Positions 1-8,545 of a stretch of 64,000 bases of DNA are shown one piece after another; the stretch's first letter is position 1, and each line of letters begins with the position of its first letter. The DNA is from Methanarcanum sp963640855 (GTDB lineage: Archaea; Thermoplasmatota; Thermoplasmata; Methanomassiliicoccales; Methanomethylophilaceae): contig CAVIAJ010000006.1 in the NCBI GenBank assembly GCA_963640855.1, positions 32,420 to 96,419 of the forward strand, in the 5' to 3' direction. The notes beneath the pieces are model-generated. The model did no database searches. It was not told the origin of the DNA and saw only the letters and a list, made by a program, of their open reading frames with translations. A program made the translations under genes and the position numbers.

Positions 1-20
1 GCTATGTAATCTGGAGGCTT

Positions 21-1682
21 ATGAAATATATTGCCGTGGTAGACTGCGGTTCTACGGGACAGATATACATCGAAGATATCGAAGAAATGGGGTACCGCCC
101 ATTAATTATATACACATATTACAATGCAGAGCATGCAGAATATTGGAAATCCAATGTTGATGCAATCAGCAGAATCTACAAAGACAGAGCCGATTTCATT
201 CAGATGACTGAAAACGATACTGCGGAAGATGTTGTCGCACAGCTGAAAGGTCATGAGGTCATCTGTGCAGTTCCCGGTTCGGAGCACGGCGTACGCTTTG
301 CAGACAAACTGAATGCCGCCCTCGGACTCAGAGGCAACAATCCGGAAACCACATATCTCCGCTGCACCAAGGCGGGGATGTATGAAGCGCTCGGAAAGGC
401 GGGCATCAGACGTATCGAATCGGCTGTCGTTAACTCCGAAGAGGATCTAAAGAAATTCTGGAACGACAATAAACTGACGAAAGCAGTTCTGAAATTCTCC
501 GAAAGTGCGGGAACAGTCGGCCTGAAAATCTGTTCCGCCCTGGATGAGGCTGTTTCACATTACAGATATATGCTAACAACCTACAACATATGCGGTTTCA
601 AATCACCGATTCTTATCCAGGAATACATCGGAGGTACGGAATATGTCGTAAACAGCATCAGTATCGACGGAAAACACAAAGTAACAGACATCTGGAGATA
701 TGAGAAAATCATTCAGGACGACGGAATACTGGTTTATGACAGAGGTGTTCTGGTGGACCGTCTCGTCCCCGGAATGCAGGACATCATACAATACGATTAC
801 AAAGTCCTTGATGCCGTAGATATGAAGAACGGATTCTGTCATAATGAAATCAAAGTAGATGACAAAGGGCCTGTTCTTATCGAAACGAATGCAAGAGTCA
901 TGGGTGCAAAACTGACACGCGAATATCTTGACGAGATTTTCGGAAATCACATGACGGACATTACACTGAAAGCACTGATCCAACCGTCGTTCTTCTCCAA
1001 TTTCTTGACGACTCCGTATCTTCCGCGTAAATTCGCTATGATGAAGCATTCCATCGTCCCGCAGGATGTGAAAGCCGATCTCGAACCCTTCTTCGAGCTC
1101 ATAAAGCACCTGGATTCCTATAGAGAAATAACTTACTTCGGAAAACCTGGAGTGCAGGAATTCGTACGTACAGTCGATTTGCATACATCTCCTTTCTTCA
1201 TTAAAATGGTCAACGAAGATTACGGCAAACTGATAAAAGACTACGAACTTGTCAGACTCCTGGAAGAACGCTACTTCAGCATGCTGTTCTCCGTGAACAA
1301 TGAAGTTGAAGGCGTGCCTCTGAAAACAGATGTTGAGAAGATTGTGAAAACTCTCCCGCCCATGCGTAAATTCGCATTGATAGAGGACGATAAAACCACC
1401 GTCCTGCAGTACGGAGAAAAGACTCCTGCCGAAGGATGGGGAATCTACGACGGCGCAATTTTTGCCGTGTGCGGCACTTCCACACTCACACAGCGTTTCC
1501 GTCAGATGATGGAATGTCTCAACCACATCAGAAAAGGAGGAATTGTCATCATCGTTCCCGAAGCATATCGTAATCTCCCTTACGGAACGGTATGTGCAGA
1601 GGTTGTCATGACAATTATGGGATTCAGAGCGGATATTCCGCCTTCTGTCAGTAAAAACATCCTGTACGGAATAAAAAGATGA
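21..1682 (+). CDS. ATP-grasp carboxylate-amine ligase-like protein
   Basis: This 553-residue protein looks like a stand-alone ATP-grasp enzyme, a family that activates a carboxylate as an acyl phosphate and joins it to an amine or thiol. Residues 1-100 resemble the pre-ATP-grasp domain. The ATP-grasp core runs from about 110 to 320, with the strand LIQEYIGGTEYVV and the metal/ATP-binding run ETNAR near residue 291. Residues 330-553 form a separate C-terminal half of the kind seen in amino-acid ligases. The start has a clear GGAGG ribosome-binding site five bases upstream. The MFS exporter gene begins seven bases after the stop, so the two are probably one operon. The substrate cannot be read from the sequence. 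A purine- or carbamoyl-phosphate-pathway role is unlikely given the C-terminal half and the exporter partner. The family call is firm, the product unknown. Confidence 0.75.
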   Translation: MKYIAVVDCGSTGQIYIEDIEEMGYRPLIIYTYYNAEHAEYWKSNVDAISRIYKDRADFIQMTENDTAEDVVAQLKGHEVICAVPGSEHGVRFADKLNAALGLRGNNPETTYLRCTKAGMYEALGKAGIRRIESAVVNSEEDLKKFWNDNKLTKAVLKFSESAGTVGLKICSALDEAVSHYRYMLTTYNICGFKSPILIQEYIGGTEYVVNSISIDGKHKVTDIWRYEKIIQDDGILVYDRGVLVDRLVPGMQDIIQYDYKVLDAVDMKNGFCHNEIKVDDKGPVLIETNARVMGAKLTREYLDEIFGNHMTDITLKALIQPSFFSNFLTTPYLPRKFAMMKHSIVPQDVKADLEPFFELIKHLDSYREITYFGKPGVQEFVRTVDLHTSPFFIKMVNEDYGKLIKDYELVRLLEERYFSMLFSVNNEVEGVPLKTDVEKIVKTLPPMRKFALIEDDKTTVLQYGEKTPAEGWGIYDGAIFAVCGTSTLTQRFRQMMECLNHIRKGGIVIIVPEAYRNLPYGTVCAEVVMTIMGFRADIPPSVSKNILYGIKR

Positions 1683-1689
1683 TTCTCTT

Positions 1690-3096
1690 ATGAACAGATT
1701 CGAAAGCAAAAACAGCGTAAACCTGCTGCTAATCCTGTTGGCACTGTCTACAATTCTCGACGGACTCGATGCGTCCATCGTAAATGTAGCATTGCCTACA
1801 ATCTCACAGGAACTCAATGTGTCAATAGGAGATACGTCGTGGATTACACTGACGTATGTAGTGGCTCTCGCATCGCTCCTGCTGCCGATGGCAAAACTTG
1901 CGAAAAACGGTACCGTAAAGAGAATTTTCATCGGCGGAATCATCATTTTCACAATAGCGTCCGCTCTGTGTGGTATTGCAAATGAATTCTTCGGACTTGT
2001 ATTCTTCAGGCTCATACAGGGAGTCGGTGCGGCGCTTATGACCGCTGCGGTACCTGTACTCATTGCGAATTTTCTGCCTGCGGATAAAAAAGGTCTCGGA
2101 ATGGGTGTCCTCGCCGTTGCTTCCGGCATATCTGTTGTTGTAGGTCCTTCGGTAGGAGGAGTAATAACGTCAATGGTCAGTTGGCACTGGATTTTCCTGA
2201 TCAATATCCCGTTCGGAATTATCGCGGTTGCACTGTCTTTGAAAATCCTTCCGAAGGATGAGGGATATGAAAAATCCGAAAATCCAGATTTTGTCAACAG
2301 TATTCTCACAGTCTTCGGAATCGCCGCAGTGATGATGTGTGTTCAGAACATCACAGGATCGAATATGTCTCAAATGCTGATTGCAGGATGCGGAATCATC
2401 GGTGCGGTGTTCCTGTCGATTATGGGTTACAGAATGTCGAAAAAACCGGATGTTGCATTGATTTCCCCGGAAATGCTGAAACGCAGTGATTTCCTGATTC
2501 TTTCCGTTGCATTCACGATGACCACAATGGTAATCACGGGAACGCATTATGTTCTGCCGTATTTCCTTCAGATTTGCGGAGAATATCCGGTATCTGAGTC
2601 AGGACTTCTGCTGTCTGTGGCGTCCGTATTCGCAATCGGCCTTTCCGTCCCCGTAGGGAAATGGTGTGATGTCCGCGGATGCAAATTGCCGTCGGTATTG
2701 GCAGGTGTGGGACGTCTCATATTCTGTGCGATATTCATTATCACAGTTCCGAAGGAAAATTTCGCACTACTGCTGTTCGGTCTTGCGATCATGGGATGTT
2801 CGATGGCATTTGCCGGAACCGGTCTCACAACTGCGATGATTCATCATGCGGATGAGAAATATCAGGCAGATGCGGCAACCTTCCTGATGGAAGTGAATTA
2901 CGTCGCCGCTTCTCTCGGTGTGGTTCTCTATTCGATTGTATTCCAGGCAGGAACCGGAACCGGAACCGTAGCGGATGTTGCCAAGAGTGCCGTCGAAAGC
3001 AGTTTCGATATGACAATGATTGCAGGATGCGTACTTTCGGTGATAGCGATTGTCTGCGCCCTGTACGTGAAAAACATTATTCCCAAAAAGAACTGA
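1690..3096 (+). CDS. MFS efflux transporter, DHA2 (EmrB/QacA-like) family
   Basis: A 468-residue integral membrane protein with about 14 hydrophobic segments, as is usual for the 14-helix drug:H+ antiporter subfamily. The N-terminal run LDGLDASIVNVALPTI is the typical helix-1 signature of EmrB/QacA proteins (D-x-x-I-V-N-V-A-L-P). A second signature, RLIQGVGAAL in helix 4 followed by VVGPSVGG in helix 5, matches antiporter motif C. The gene follows the ATP-grasp gene by seven bases and ends in a GC-rich hairpin, so the pair probably forms a two-gene operon in which the ligase makes a compound and this protein exports it. That link is inference. Export of a toxic compound or drug is equally possible. 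Confidence 0.85.
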   Translation: MNRFESKNSVNLLLILLALSTILDGLDASIVNVALPTISQELNVSIGDTSWITLTYVVALASLLLPMAKLAKNGTVKRIFIGGIIIFTIASALCGIANEFFGLVFFRLIQGVGAALMTAAVPVLIANFLPADKKGLGMGVLAVASGISVVVGPSVGGVITSMVSWHWIFLINIPFGIIAVALSLKILPKDEGYEKSENPDFVNSILTVFGIAAVMMCVQNITGSNMSQMLIAGCGIIGAVFLSIMGYRMSKKPDVALISPEMLKRSDFLILSVAFTMTTMVITGTHYVLPYFLQICGEYPVSESGLLLSVASVFAIGLSVPVGKWCDVRGCKLPSVLAGVGRLIFCAIFIITVPKENFALLLFGLAIMGCSMAFAGTGLTTAMIHHADEKYQADAATFLMEVNYVAASLGVVLYSIVFQAGTGTGTVADVAKSAVESSFDMTMIAGCVLSVIAIVCALYVKNIIPKKN

Positions 3097-3125
3097 GGGC
3101 TGCCCCGTACGGGGCGGCTCCTCAG
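3093..3125 (+). terminator. GC-rich hairpin after the MFS gene
   Basis: CTGAG at 3093-3097 pairs with CTCAG at 3121-3125 around the core GCCCCGTACGGGGC. The structure begins inside the stop codon of the transporter. No long T-run follows, so it may act as a processing barrier rather than a classical terminator. Confidence 0.55.
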
Positions 3126-3170
3126 CCGTAAAAGAACAACAATTTGTCCGTGATTTCCGTTATCGGAAAT

Positions 3171-3293
3171 ATGACTCAGGTCTCCAAAAAATGCGAATGC
3201 TGCGGAACGTACAACGACATGTTCAGTGAAAACTGCATTTACTGCGGTGCGCTCCTTCCGAAAACAGAAATCAAAGAGGAAGAAGACGATTAA
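3171..3293 (+). CDS. Tiny zinc-ribbon protein (40 aa)
   Basis: An uncharacterised 40-codon reading frame starting at ATG 3171, with a possible in-frame GTG at 3150. It encodes a single zinc-ribbon-like knuckle: KKCECCGTYNDMF followed by CIYCGALLP, giving CxCC and CxxC cysteine clusters about 14 residues apart. An acidic tail (KEEEDD) ends the protein. It follows the MFS terminator and its stop overlaps the 3' end of the convergent purF by four bases. Function is unknown; small zinc ribbons of this shape in archaea often bind nucleic acid or a protein partner. Cysteine spacing and in-frame packing against purF argue that it is real, but it is too short for coding statistics. Confidence 0.55.
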   Translation: MTQVSKKCECCGTYNDMFSENCIYCGALLPKTEIKEEEDD

Positions 3294-4675
3294 TCGAAAC
3301 GGTATTTCTCGCCTTCTATCCTTGTGGGATAGATTCCGTTTACACATGCAAGGCAGAGGTCTTCCTTCGGAATACCGAGTGCCTCTACAAGGCCGTCGAT
3401 GCTGATATAAGTCAGACTGTCTGCTCCGATGGATTCCCTGATCTGTTCGACAGTGTGTGTACATGCGATGAACTGATCTCTTGTCTTCATGTCCACTCCG
3501 TAGTAACACGGAGCGATGACAGGCGGACACCCAATCCTTACGTGAACTTCTTTCGCACCTGCTTTTCTGAGCATAGAGATAAGTTTCATCAGCGTCGTAC
3601 CGCGGACGATACTGTCATCGACTATGAGTATACGTTTGCCTTCGATAGTCGACCTGATAGGGTTCATCTTCATAGCTACAGCATTCTCTCTCGCCGACTG
3701 ATCGGGAAGGATGAATGTACGTCCGACGAAACGGTTCTTCATGTATCCCTCTTCGTACGGAATACCTGATTCGAGTGAGTATCCGATTGCGTGTGCACGT
3801 CCCGAATCCGGAATAGGCATAACAAGATCGACATCCGCAGGAGATTCCCTTGCAAGAATCATTCCTACTCTTTTTCTTACGTCGTAAACACATCTGCCGT
3901 CCATTACCGAGTCGGGTCTTGCAAAATAGATCCACTCGAACATACAGTGTGCTCTGTGAATAGGTTCTTTCTGCCTGTCTGAGAGAATGATATCGTCTTT
4001 AATCTCGACGATCTCTCCGGGCTCTACATCTCTGACAAACTCCGCACCTAAGGAGATAAGTGCGGCACTCTCGGAGACGATAATCTGTCCTCCCTCGGCC
4101 TTACCTATGCACAACGGCCTCAGTCCCCGAGGGTCCCTGACACCGAACAGACGGTTGCCGATCATAATCGCCAATGCATATGCTCCGTCGAGCTCGGACA
4201 TCATCGATCTGATGGCTGCAATGTAGTCGTCCGTAGAATAGAGGTATTTTGAGAGGATACGTGCAATAATCTCCGAATCGGAATCGGTAAGGAATGACCA
4301 ACCCTGTTCGAAGTATTTGCTTCTCAGAATGTGATAATTTGTAATATCGCCGTTGTGGGCAATTGCAACGGTTCCTTTGGCCGACTGAACGGTTAAAGGC
4401 TGTGCGTTTATGGCACCGTGAGAACCCGTAGTGGAATATCTGACATGTCCCACACCGCAGTTTCCAGAAACGAATCTGAGTGTGTTTTCGTTAAGTACAG
4501 CATCCACTAATCCGTTGTTCTTAACGGTCTGTACATTCTTTCCGTCAAAGACGGAAAGACCCGCGGACTCCTGTCCGCGGTGCTGGATGACAAGTAATGC
4601 CCTCTGCAAAGAAGGTACTACGTTGTACGTCGCATTCATTCCGACGACACCGCAGCTGTGCTTCGGGCCTGCCAT
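3290..4675 (-). CDS. purF: Amidophosphoribosyltransferase (PurF)
   Basis: Catalyses the first step of purine synthesis, making 5-phosphoribosylamine from PRPP and glutamine. The protein of about 461 residues starts MAGPKHSCGVVG, so Cys8 would become the N-terminal catalytic cysteine of the Ntn glutaminase domain after removal of a short propeptide. The PRPP-binding loop RILIVDDSIVRGTT lies at residues 348-361. Cysteines in HCMFEWIYFARPDS, APCYYG and the C-terminal CLAC (441, 444) match the iron-sulfur-containing type known from Bacillus subtilis. The start at 4675 has GAGGGA upstream and lies just after eL37; the reading frame extends 26 codons further but that part runs into eL37 and has no family resemblance. 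PurP, a later enzyme of the pathway, is at 31.4 kb. Confidence 0.95.
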   Translation of the reverse strand: MAGPKHSCGVVGMNATYNVVPSLQRALLVIQHRGQESAGLSVFDGKNVQTVKNNGLVDAVLNENTLRFVSGNCGVGHVRYSTTGSHGAINAQPLTVQSAKGTVAIAHNGDITNYHILRSKYFEQGWSFLTDSDSEIIARILSKYLYSTDDYIAAIRSMMSELDGAYALAIMIGNRLFGVRDPRGLRPLCIGKAEGGQIIVSESAALISLGAEFVRDVEPGEIVEIKDDIILSDRQKEPIHRAHCMFEWIYFARPDSVMDGRCVYDVRKRVGMILARESPADVDLVMPIPDSGRAHAIGYSLESGIPYEEGYMKNRFVGRTFILPDQSARENAVAMKMNPIRSTIEGKRILIVDDSIVRGTTLMKLISMLRKAGAKEVHVRIGCPPVIAPCYYGVDMKTRDQFIACTHTVEQIRESIGADSLTYISIDGLVEALGIPKEDLCLACVNGIYPTRIEGEKYRFD

Positions 4676-4688
4676 CTGCGTTCCCTCA

Positions 4689-4856
4689 TCAATGCGTCTT
4701 TGCCCAGTTGTATGACCTGAGCGTTGCTGTCTTACCGTATCCGCAGGATGCACATACTCCGGTCCTGACGTGGTAAGCGCGCTTTCCGCATCTGCGACAG
4801 GGAATGTGTGTCTTGTACTTGTTGTGTTTACCCTGTGCCGGTGTTCCTCTTCCCAT
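4689..4856 (-). CDS. rpl37e: Ribosomal protein eL37
   Basis: A 55-residue protein read directly from the sequence, starting MGRGTPAQGKHNK and ending NWAKTH. It has the four-cysteine zinc finger of eL37 (CRRCG and CASCG, with 14 residues between the pairs) and the basic N-terminus that threads into 23S rRNA. It sits between LSm and purF on the same strand, 12 bases after LSm; the LSm-eL37 pairing is common in archaea. The stop is TGA followed at once by a second in-frame TGA. Confidence 0.93.
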   Translation of the reverse strand: MGRGTPAQGKHNKYKTHIPCRRCGKRAYHVRTGVCASCGYGKTATLRSYNWAKTH

Positions 4857-4868
4857 GTTTCTCTCTCC

Positions 4869-5084
4869 TTATGGTGATATGTAGATCACATTGTCTCCGC
4901 GGACAATGACCGTATTGAGCTTTCTGACAACCTCCCCCTCGTACATCTCATCCGCGTTCTTCAGAACGAGATTCATGTGGGGATCGTATCCGTCGAGCAC
5001 TCCTCTGTACTCCCTCTTTCCTTTCAATTCGACGATGACATTCTTGCCAGCCGACTGTTGAAGAGCGGATAACGGTTTCATCAT
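4869..5084 (-). CDS. LSm/Sm-like archaeal protein (SmAP)
   Basis: An RNA-binding Sm-fold protein of about 71 residues that would form a seven-membered ring and bind U-rich RNA. The Sm1 motif is visible as VIVELKGKREYRGVLDGYDPHMN and the Sm2 motif as VIVRGDNVIYI. I chose ATG 5084 (MMKPLSALQQ) because family members start at this point. Longer in-frame starts at 5105 and 5162 would add residues unlike the family and would overlap two TATA-like elements (near 5113-5123 and 5136-5146, minus strand). It heads the LSm-eL37-purF group. Confidence 0.92.
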   Translation of the reverse strand: MMKPLSALQQSAGKNVIVELKGKREYRGVLDGYDPHMNLVLKNADEMYEGEVVRKLNTVIVRGDNVIYISP

Positions 5085-5154
5085 TTCAGCCACTGCCAAG
5101 CCCATTATCGGTTTACTATAAAAGAGTTCGCTCACTCTATTATAAGAGAAGATA

Positions 5155-6267
5155 TCAGACAAACGCGCCTATCGCCGGTGCGTCCAACCTGTCCATATCA
5201 TAGAAGATTATCGCTTCCCTGATACCTTCCGCCCCCATGCCCGTTCCGAGGAAATAATCAAGCATAGATGCCCTCCAAAGGAGATCGATTATTGTCACAC
5301 ACAATGCACCGTAGTAGGTGTTGGCCATATCGTCCTCGTAACCGAGTTCGTCCATCATGTAGAACACGTTACCGAGGAAACTGCCCCTTCCGTTGAGTAC
5401 TCCGATATATTCCGCAAGAACTTTCTTTCCGCTTTCATCGGGTTCGGCAAGAGGTATATCGCTGACATAGACGGATTTTTTCTGAGTGAGATCTCCCTCA
5501 TCATCCATCACGGACCATTCGATTTTTCCGTCTTTGACCATAAACATGTTCCAGTTGTAGTCTTTATCACAGTAAACGGGAACGTTGAGGGGATCGTCCG
5601 ATGCCATGGAAGCCAAAGATGCTTCTCTTGCGGCATCCGTAAGTTCTTCGGCATTGTACTTCGAATCGGGCGTTATCTTATCAAGTGACATTTTGGCTTC
5701 CTCGAGGGAAACATCCATCACTTTCGCAACATATGCCAGATTTGTGAAATTCATGAGATTGTCGGAAACCGACGCTCTCAGTTCGGAAATATCGCACATT
5801 ACGCCCGCTTCTTCACAGATCGAATAGAATTCCCCGTAAACGGATGATGCTTCCCTGAGAGCATTGGAAAGTCTTCTTTCGGATGCCTGTGCCAATGCCC
5901 TTGCTTCTTCCTCTGCGTCATTGCCCTTTCCCGTCCACACTCCGCGGCAGGAAAGATCCAATTCTACCTCGATCTTATCACTGACATAGAAGTGATATGG
6001 GAACTGTCTGCAGTATGTGGTGCGGTTCTTGTAAATATCACATTTTCTGCCGTTCAGAAATACGCAGGAGCCTCTTCCCTTCTTCATCGCCAACGCAAAA
6101 TGCTGATCCGCACATTTGCTCTTGACCATCATTTTCGGATATTTCGTTCTGAAGAAACTTCTCTCTTCCGGAAGAACTTCGGGCTGACAGAGGCAGCACA
6201 TGCCGCATCCTTCCGGACATTCCGCTTTCTTACCTGAAACTTGTGAATAATCTACCTCAATGACCAC
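5155..6267 (-). CDS. YkgJ-family cysteine-cluster protein
   Basis: About 370 residues. The N-terminal third carries the YkgJ (PF03692) metal-binding pattern: CPEGCGMCCLCQ, then CVF, CDIY and YCRQFPYHF, with a further Cys in LSCRG. Such proteins are thought to chelate zinc or iron, and no biochemical role is established. The remaining 240 residues look helical and match no family I recognise. The best start is the GTG at 6267: it has GGAGAGG six bases upstream and overlaps the end of pyrC, the usual coupling in this operon. The longer ATG at 6312 would lie deep inside pyrC. Confidence 0.8.
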   Translation of the reverse strand: MVIEVDYSQVSGKKAECPEGCGMCCLCQPEVLPEERSFFRTKYPKMMVKSKCADQHFALAMKKGRGSCVFLNGRKCDIYKNRTTYCRQFPYHFYVSDKIEVELDLSCRGVWTGKGNDAEEEARALAQASERRLSNALREASSVYGEFYSICEEAGVMCDISELRASVSDNLMNFTNLAYVAKVMDVSLEEAKMSLDKITPDSKYNAEELTDAAREASLASMASDDPLNVPVYCDKDYNWNMFMVKDGKIEWSVMDDEGDLTQKKSVYVSDIPLAEPDESGKKVLAEYIGVLNGRGSFLGNVFYMMDELGYEDDMANTYYGALCVTIIDLLWRASMLDYFLGTGMGAEGIREAIIFYDMDRLDAPAIGAFV

Positions 6268-7519
6268 ATATATCCTCTCCGACAGTGCTTCCGCAGTATT
6301 CGCCGTCCTCAATCTGTAACTCTCCCCTGATGATAACCGTATCGGGGAAGATTGCTCCTTTGCCTTCGTACGGAGTGTAACCGGAACGGCTGTGGAGCCT
6401 GTTTACATCGACTGCGACTTCGTTTCCCATATCGAAAACAGCGAAATCTGCATCGTATCCGACGGCAATCTTACCTTTGCCGATACCGAATCTCTTCGCA
6501 GGCATTTCCGCACCCATTTTCACTATGAGTCCCAGCGGAACGCTGTTGTGTTTTACCAGACTCATCCATATCGGAAGGTCTGTTTCGACTGTAGGTATTC
6601 CGCTCGGTGCGGATTGATAGTCCTGTTCCTTCTCTGCAATCGCATGGGGGGCATGGTCGCTTCCGAACATCGTTACCTTTCCTTCGGCGAACGCTTTGTA
6701 AAGCGAATCCCTCACCGCACGGTTCCTGAGAGGGGGGTTTACTTTGGTGTATGGGGTTTTACTGTCCTCCGCACAAAGGAACAGATGGTTCATTGTCACT
6801 TCTGTTGTAAAACCGCATGATGATGCAAGAGCTATCGACTGTGCATCGGTTACGTGACAGATGTTGATCGGCATTCCTCTGTATTTTGACAGTCTTCTTA
6901 TTGCGTTATGCTCGGCTTCGAGAGGCCTGTTTTTCAGATGATCCCAATTGTTCTCTTCGGGAGTTTTCGAAATCATCGAATCATCTTCCGCATGAACGCT
7001 TACGACCTTGCCCGTACGTGCGACATCCTTCATTACGTGGGAAATCTCCTCATCGTCGTTCATCAGAATGTTTCCCGTAGTGGATCCCATGAACAGTTTG
7101 AATCCGCAGACTTCGGATGCGAGAAGATTTGTGTTACAGCCGGGCGTCAGTGCGACGAACAGTCCGTAGTCGACATGTGCTTTCGATCTTATGATTGATT
7201 TCTTGGATTCCAGCGAACGTACGTCTGTTACCGGAGGAGATGTGTTGGGCATGTCCAATACACAGGTCTTTCCCCCGAAAAGAGCCGATAACGTGCCTGT
7301 TCTGAAATCTTCTTTATTGGGGAATCCGGGGTCTCTGAAATGAACATGCGGATCCGTAAATCCGGGAAGAATCAGCTTATCGCCGAAATCGATTCTTTCG
7401 TCTCCGCCGCGTACGATGTTGCCGACGGTTACAATCTTTCCGTCCTCAATACCTACCGCGGTATCTTTGATCTCGCCGTTTATGAAGAATCTGCCTTCGA
7501 TGACAAGATCCGTATTCAT
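6257..7519 (-). CDS. pyrC: Dihydroorotase (PyrC)
   Basis: Cyclises carbamoyl-aspartate to dihydroorotate in pyrimidine synthesis. The 420-residue amidohydrolase shows all family metal ligands: DPHVHFRDPG (His58, His60), a lysine in GFKLFMG that would be carbamylated, VHAED, NICHVTDA and the catalytic GSDHAPH. Its length and the DPHVHFRDPG form match the class I enzymes of archaea. The start overlaps the AMMECR1 stop by four bases (ATGA), and the downstream YkgJ gene begins within its last codons, so the group is translationally coupled. Confidence 0.95.
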   Translation of the reverse strand: MNTDLVIEGRFFINGEIKDTAVGIEDGKIVTVGNIVRGGDERIDFGDKLILPGFTDPHVHFRDPGFPNKEDFRTGTLSALFGGKTCVLDMPNTSPPVTDVRSLESKKSIIRSKAHVDYGLFVALTPGCNTNLLASEVCGFKLFMGSTTGNILMNDDEEISHVMKDVARTGKVVSVHAEDDSMISKTPEENNWDHLKNRPLEAEHNAIRRLSKYRGMPINICHVTDAQSIALASSCGFTTEVTMNHLFLCAEDSKTPYTKVNPPLRNRAVRDSLYKAFAEGKVTMFGSDHAPHAIAEKEQDYQSAPSGIPTVETDLPIWMSLVKHNSVPLGLIVKMGAEMPAKRFGIGKGKIAVGYDADFAVFDMGNEVAVDVNRLHSRSGYTPYEGKGAIFPDTVIIRGELQIEDGEYCGSTVGEDICGH

Positions 7520-8094
7520 CCCTCCGTGATTTCACCGTTCGGTGAGATTTCACGGAATATCTGTCCCGTGAATGAAAATAACGACGAATCTCTGAATTTC
7601 CATGCATCTTCCGGAAGACCTGCTTTAAGACATACCTGTCTCAGGAATTCTTCCGGAGTCCATCCGTATTCAACGGGAACCTGCGGTAACAGAAGTCCCG
7701 ATCTTCTGCCGAACTGAATTATCAGTCCGTCGCGTCCGATGACAATGTTCTTCGGAAGATCTTCTTTTTCACACTCCAAGTACACGGGAGGTGTCAGTAT
7801 TGTTACCTCCACGGTACACTGAGATGCTTCTTTATCTGTAAGTCTCGGAAATCTCGGATCATGGCAGGCAGACTGTGCGGAACGGAGTATTGCGTCTCCC
7901 AACGGAAGAACAGGTGCAGAATACCCTATGCATCCTCTGAGCATTCCGTCAGGATATGTGTTGACTGTAACGAAAACACCACATTCCTCATCAAAGGATG
8001 AGGGAAACGATACTTCCGGTGCAGCACCGATTACTTCCGCTTCTACGGCTTTCCTTGCAGCCTTTACCGCAGCAGTACCTTCCTGAAGATTCAT
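7516..8094 (-). CDS. AMMECR1 domain protein
   Basis: About 192 residues covering the full AMMECR1 fold. The invariant LRGCIG motif is at residues 52-57, followed by DPRFPRLT and a C-terminal PVEYGWTPEEFLRQVC segment. The family is found in all archaea and in eukaryotes, and its molecular role is not settled. In archaea it is often beside MEMO-like or radical SAM genes; here it lies between pyrC and a small helical protein. ATG 8094 is preferred; a TTG at 8103 is also in frame and overlaps the previous stop. Confidence 0.9.
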   Translation of the reverse strand: MNLQEGTAAVKAARKAVEAEVIGAAPEVSFPSSFDEECGVFVTVNTYPDGMLRGCIGYSAPVLPLGDAILRSAQSACHDPRFPRLTDKEASQCTVEVTILTPPVYLECEKEDLPKNIVIGRDGLIIQFGRRSGLLLPQVPVEYGWTPEEFLRQVCLKAGLPEDAWKFRDSSLFSFTGQIFREISPNGEITEG

Positions 8095-8095
8095 C

Positions 8096-8545
8096 TCACT
8101 CAATCTCTATTTTCTTTACACTGTCCTTTCTGGGACAGTCTTCGTTCTTGGCACAGTGCTCTCTGCTGATGTTACTCTTAATGTCATCAACCTTGTCGCA
8201 GGCCTTGGAAACGACTTCCGGTTTGGGAATTGCGTCGAGTATGCTGCTGAGTGCCATCATGAACTCCATACCGCTCCTGATGAGATGTCTCTGAACTTCG
8301 GAGCTCGTGAATGCTTCGACGAATTCCTTTGCGTTGCTTTTGACAGATTCGGTGTGTGTATCCGCTTTCTCTCTGATCTGTTCTTCAGCCTCTCCGACCT
8401 TTTCGGCCACTTTGCCGACGTCCTCTCTCACCTTGTTCAGGGCCATACCTGCCATCTCGATGCCTTCTGTCTTCATGTAGTGTATCAGCCTGTCTTTATT
8501 CTCGGATACGAATTTTTTGAAATCGTCATCGCTCATATCGCTCAT
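8096..8545 (-). CDS. Uncharacterised helical protein coupled to ArsA
   Basis: A 149-residue protein I do not recognise. It is rich in charged residues, with long amphipathic helical stretches (residues 30-75 are a likely coiled coil), a more hydrophobic patch around MEFMMALSSIL, and a C-terminal segment with two cysteines (HCAKNEDC). There is no signal peptide and no clear transmembrane helix. Its ATG overlaps the ArsA stop (ATGA), with GGAGGGA six bases upstream, so it is made together with the ATPase. A role as substrate, lipid-surface or adaptor partner of the ArsA/Get3 protein is inference from position only. Confidence 0.75.
   Translation of the reverse strand: MSDMSDDDFKKFVSENKDRLIHYMKTEGIEMAGMALNKVREDVGKVAEKVGEAEEQIREKADTHTESVKSNAKEFVEAFTSSEVQRHLIRSGMEFMMALSSILDAIPKPEVVSKACDKVDDIKSNISREHCAKNEDCPRKDSVKKIEIE

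Noticed and set aside
603..2309. Long open frame (568 codons) on the minus strand across the ATP-grasp and MFS genes
   Set aside because: It spans two genes with clear families on the plus strand, has no recognisable domain and is Ser/Phe/Arg-rich as expected for an antisense shadow.
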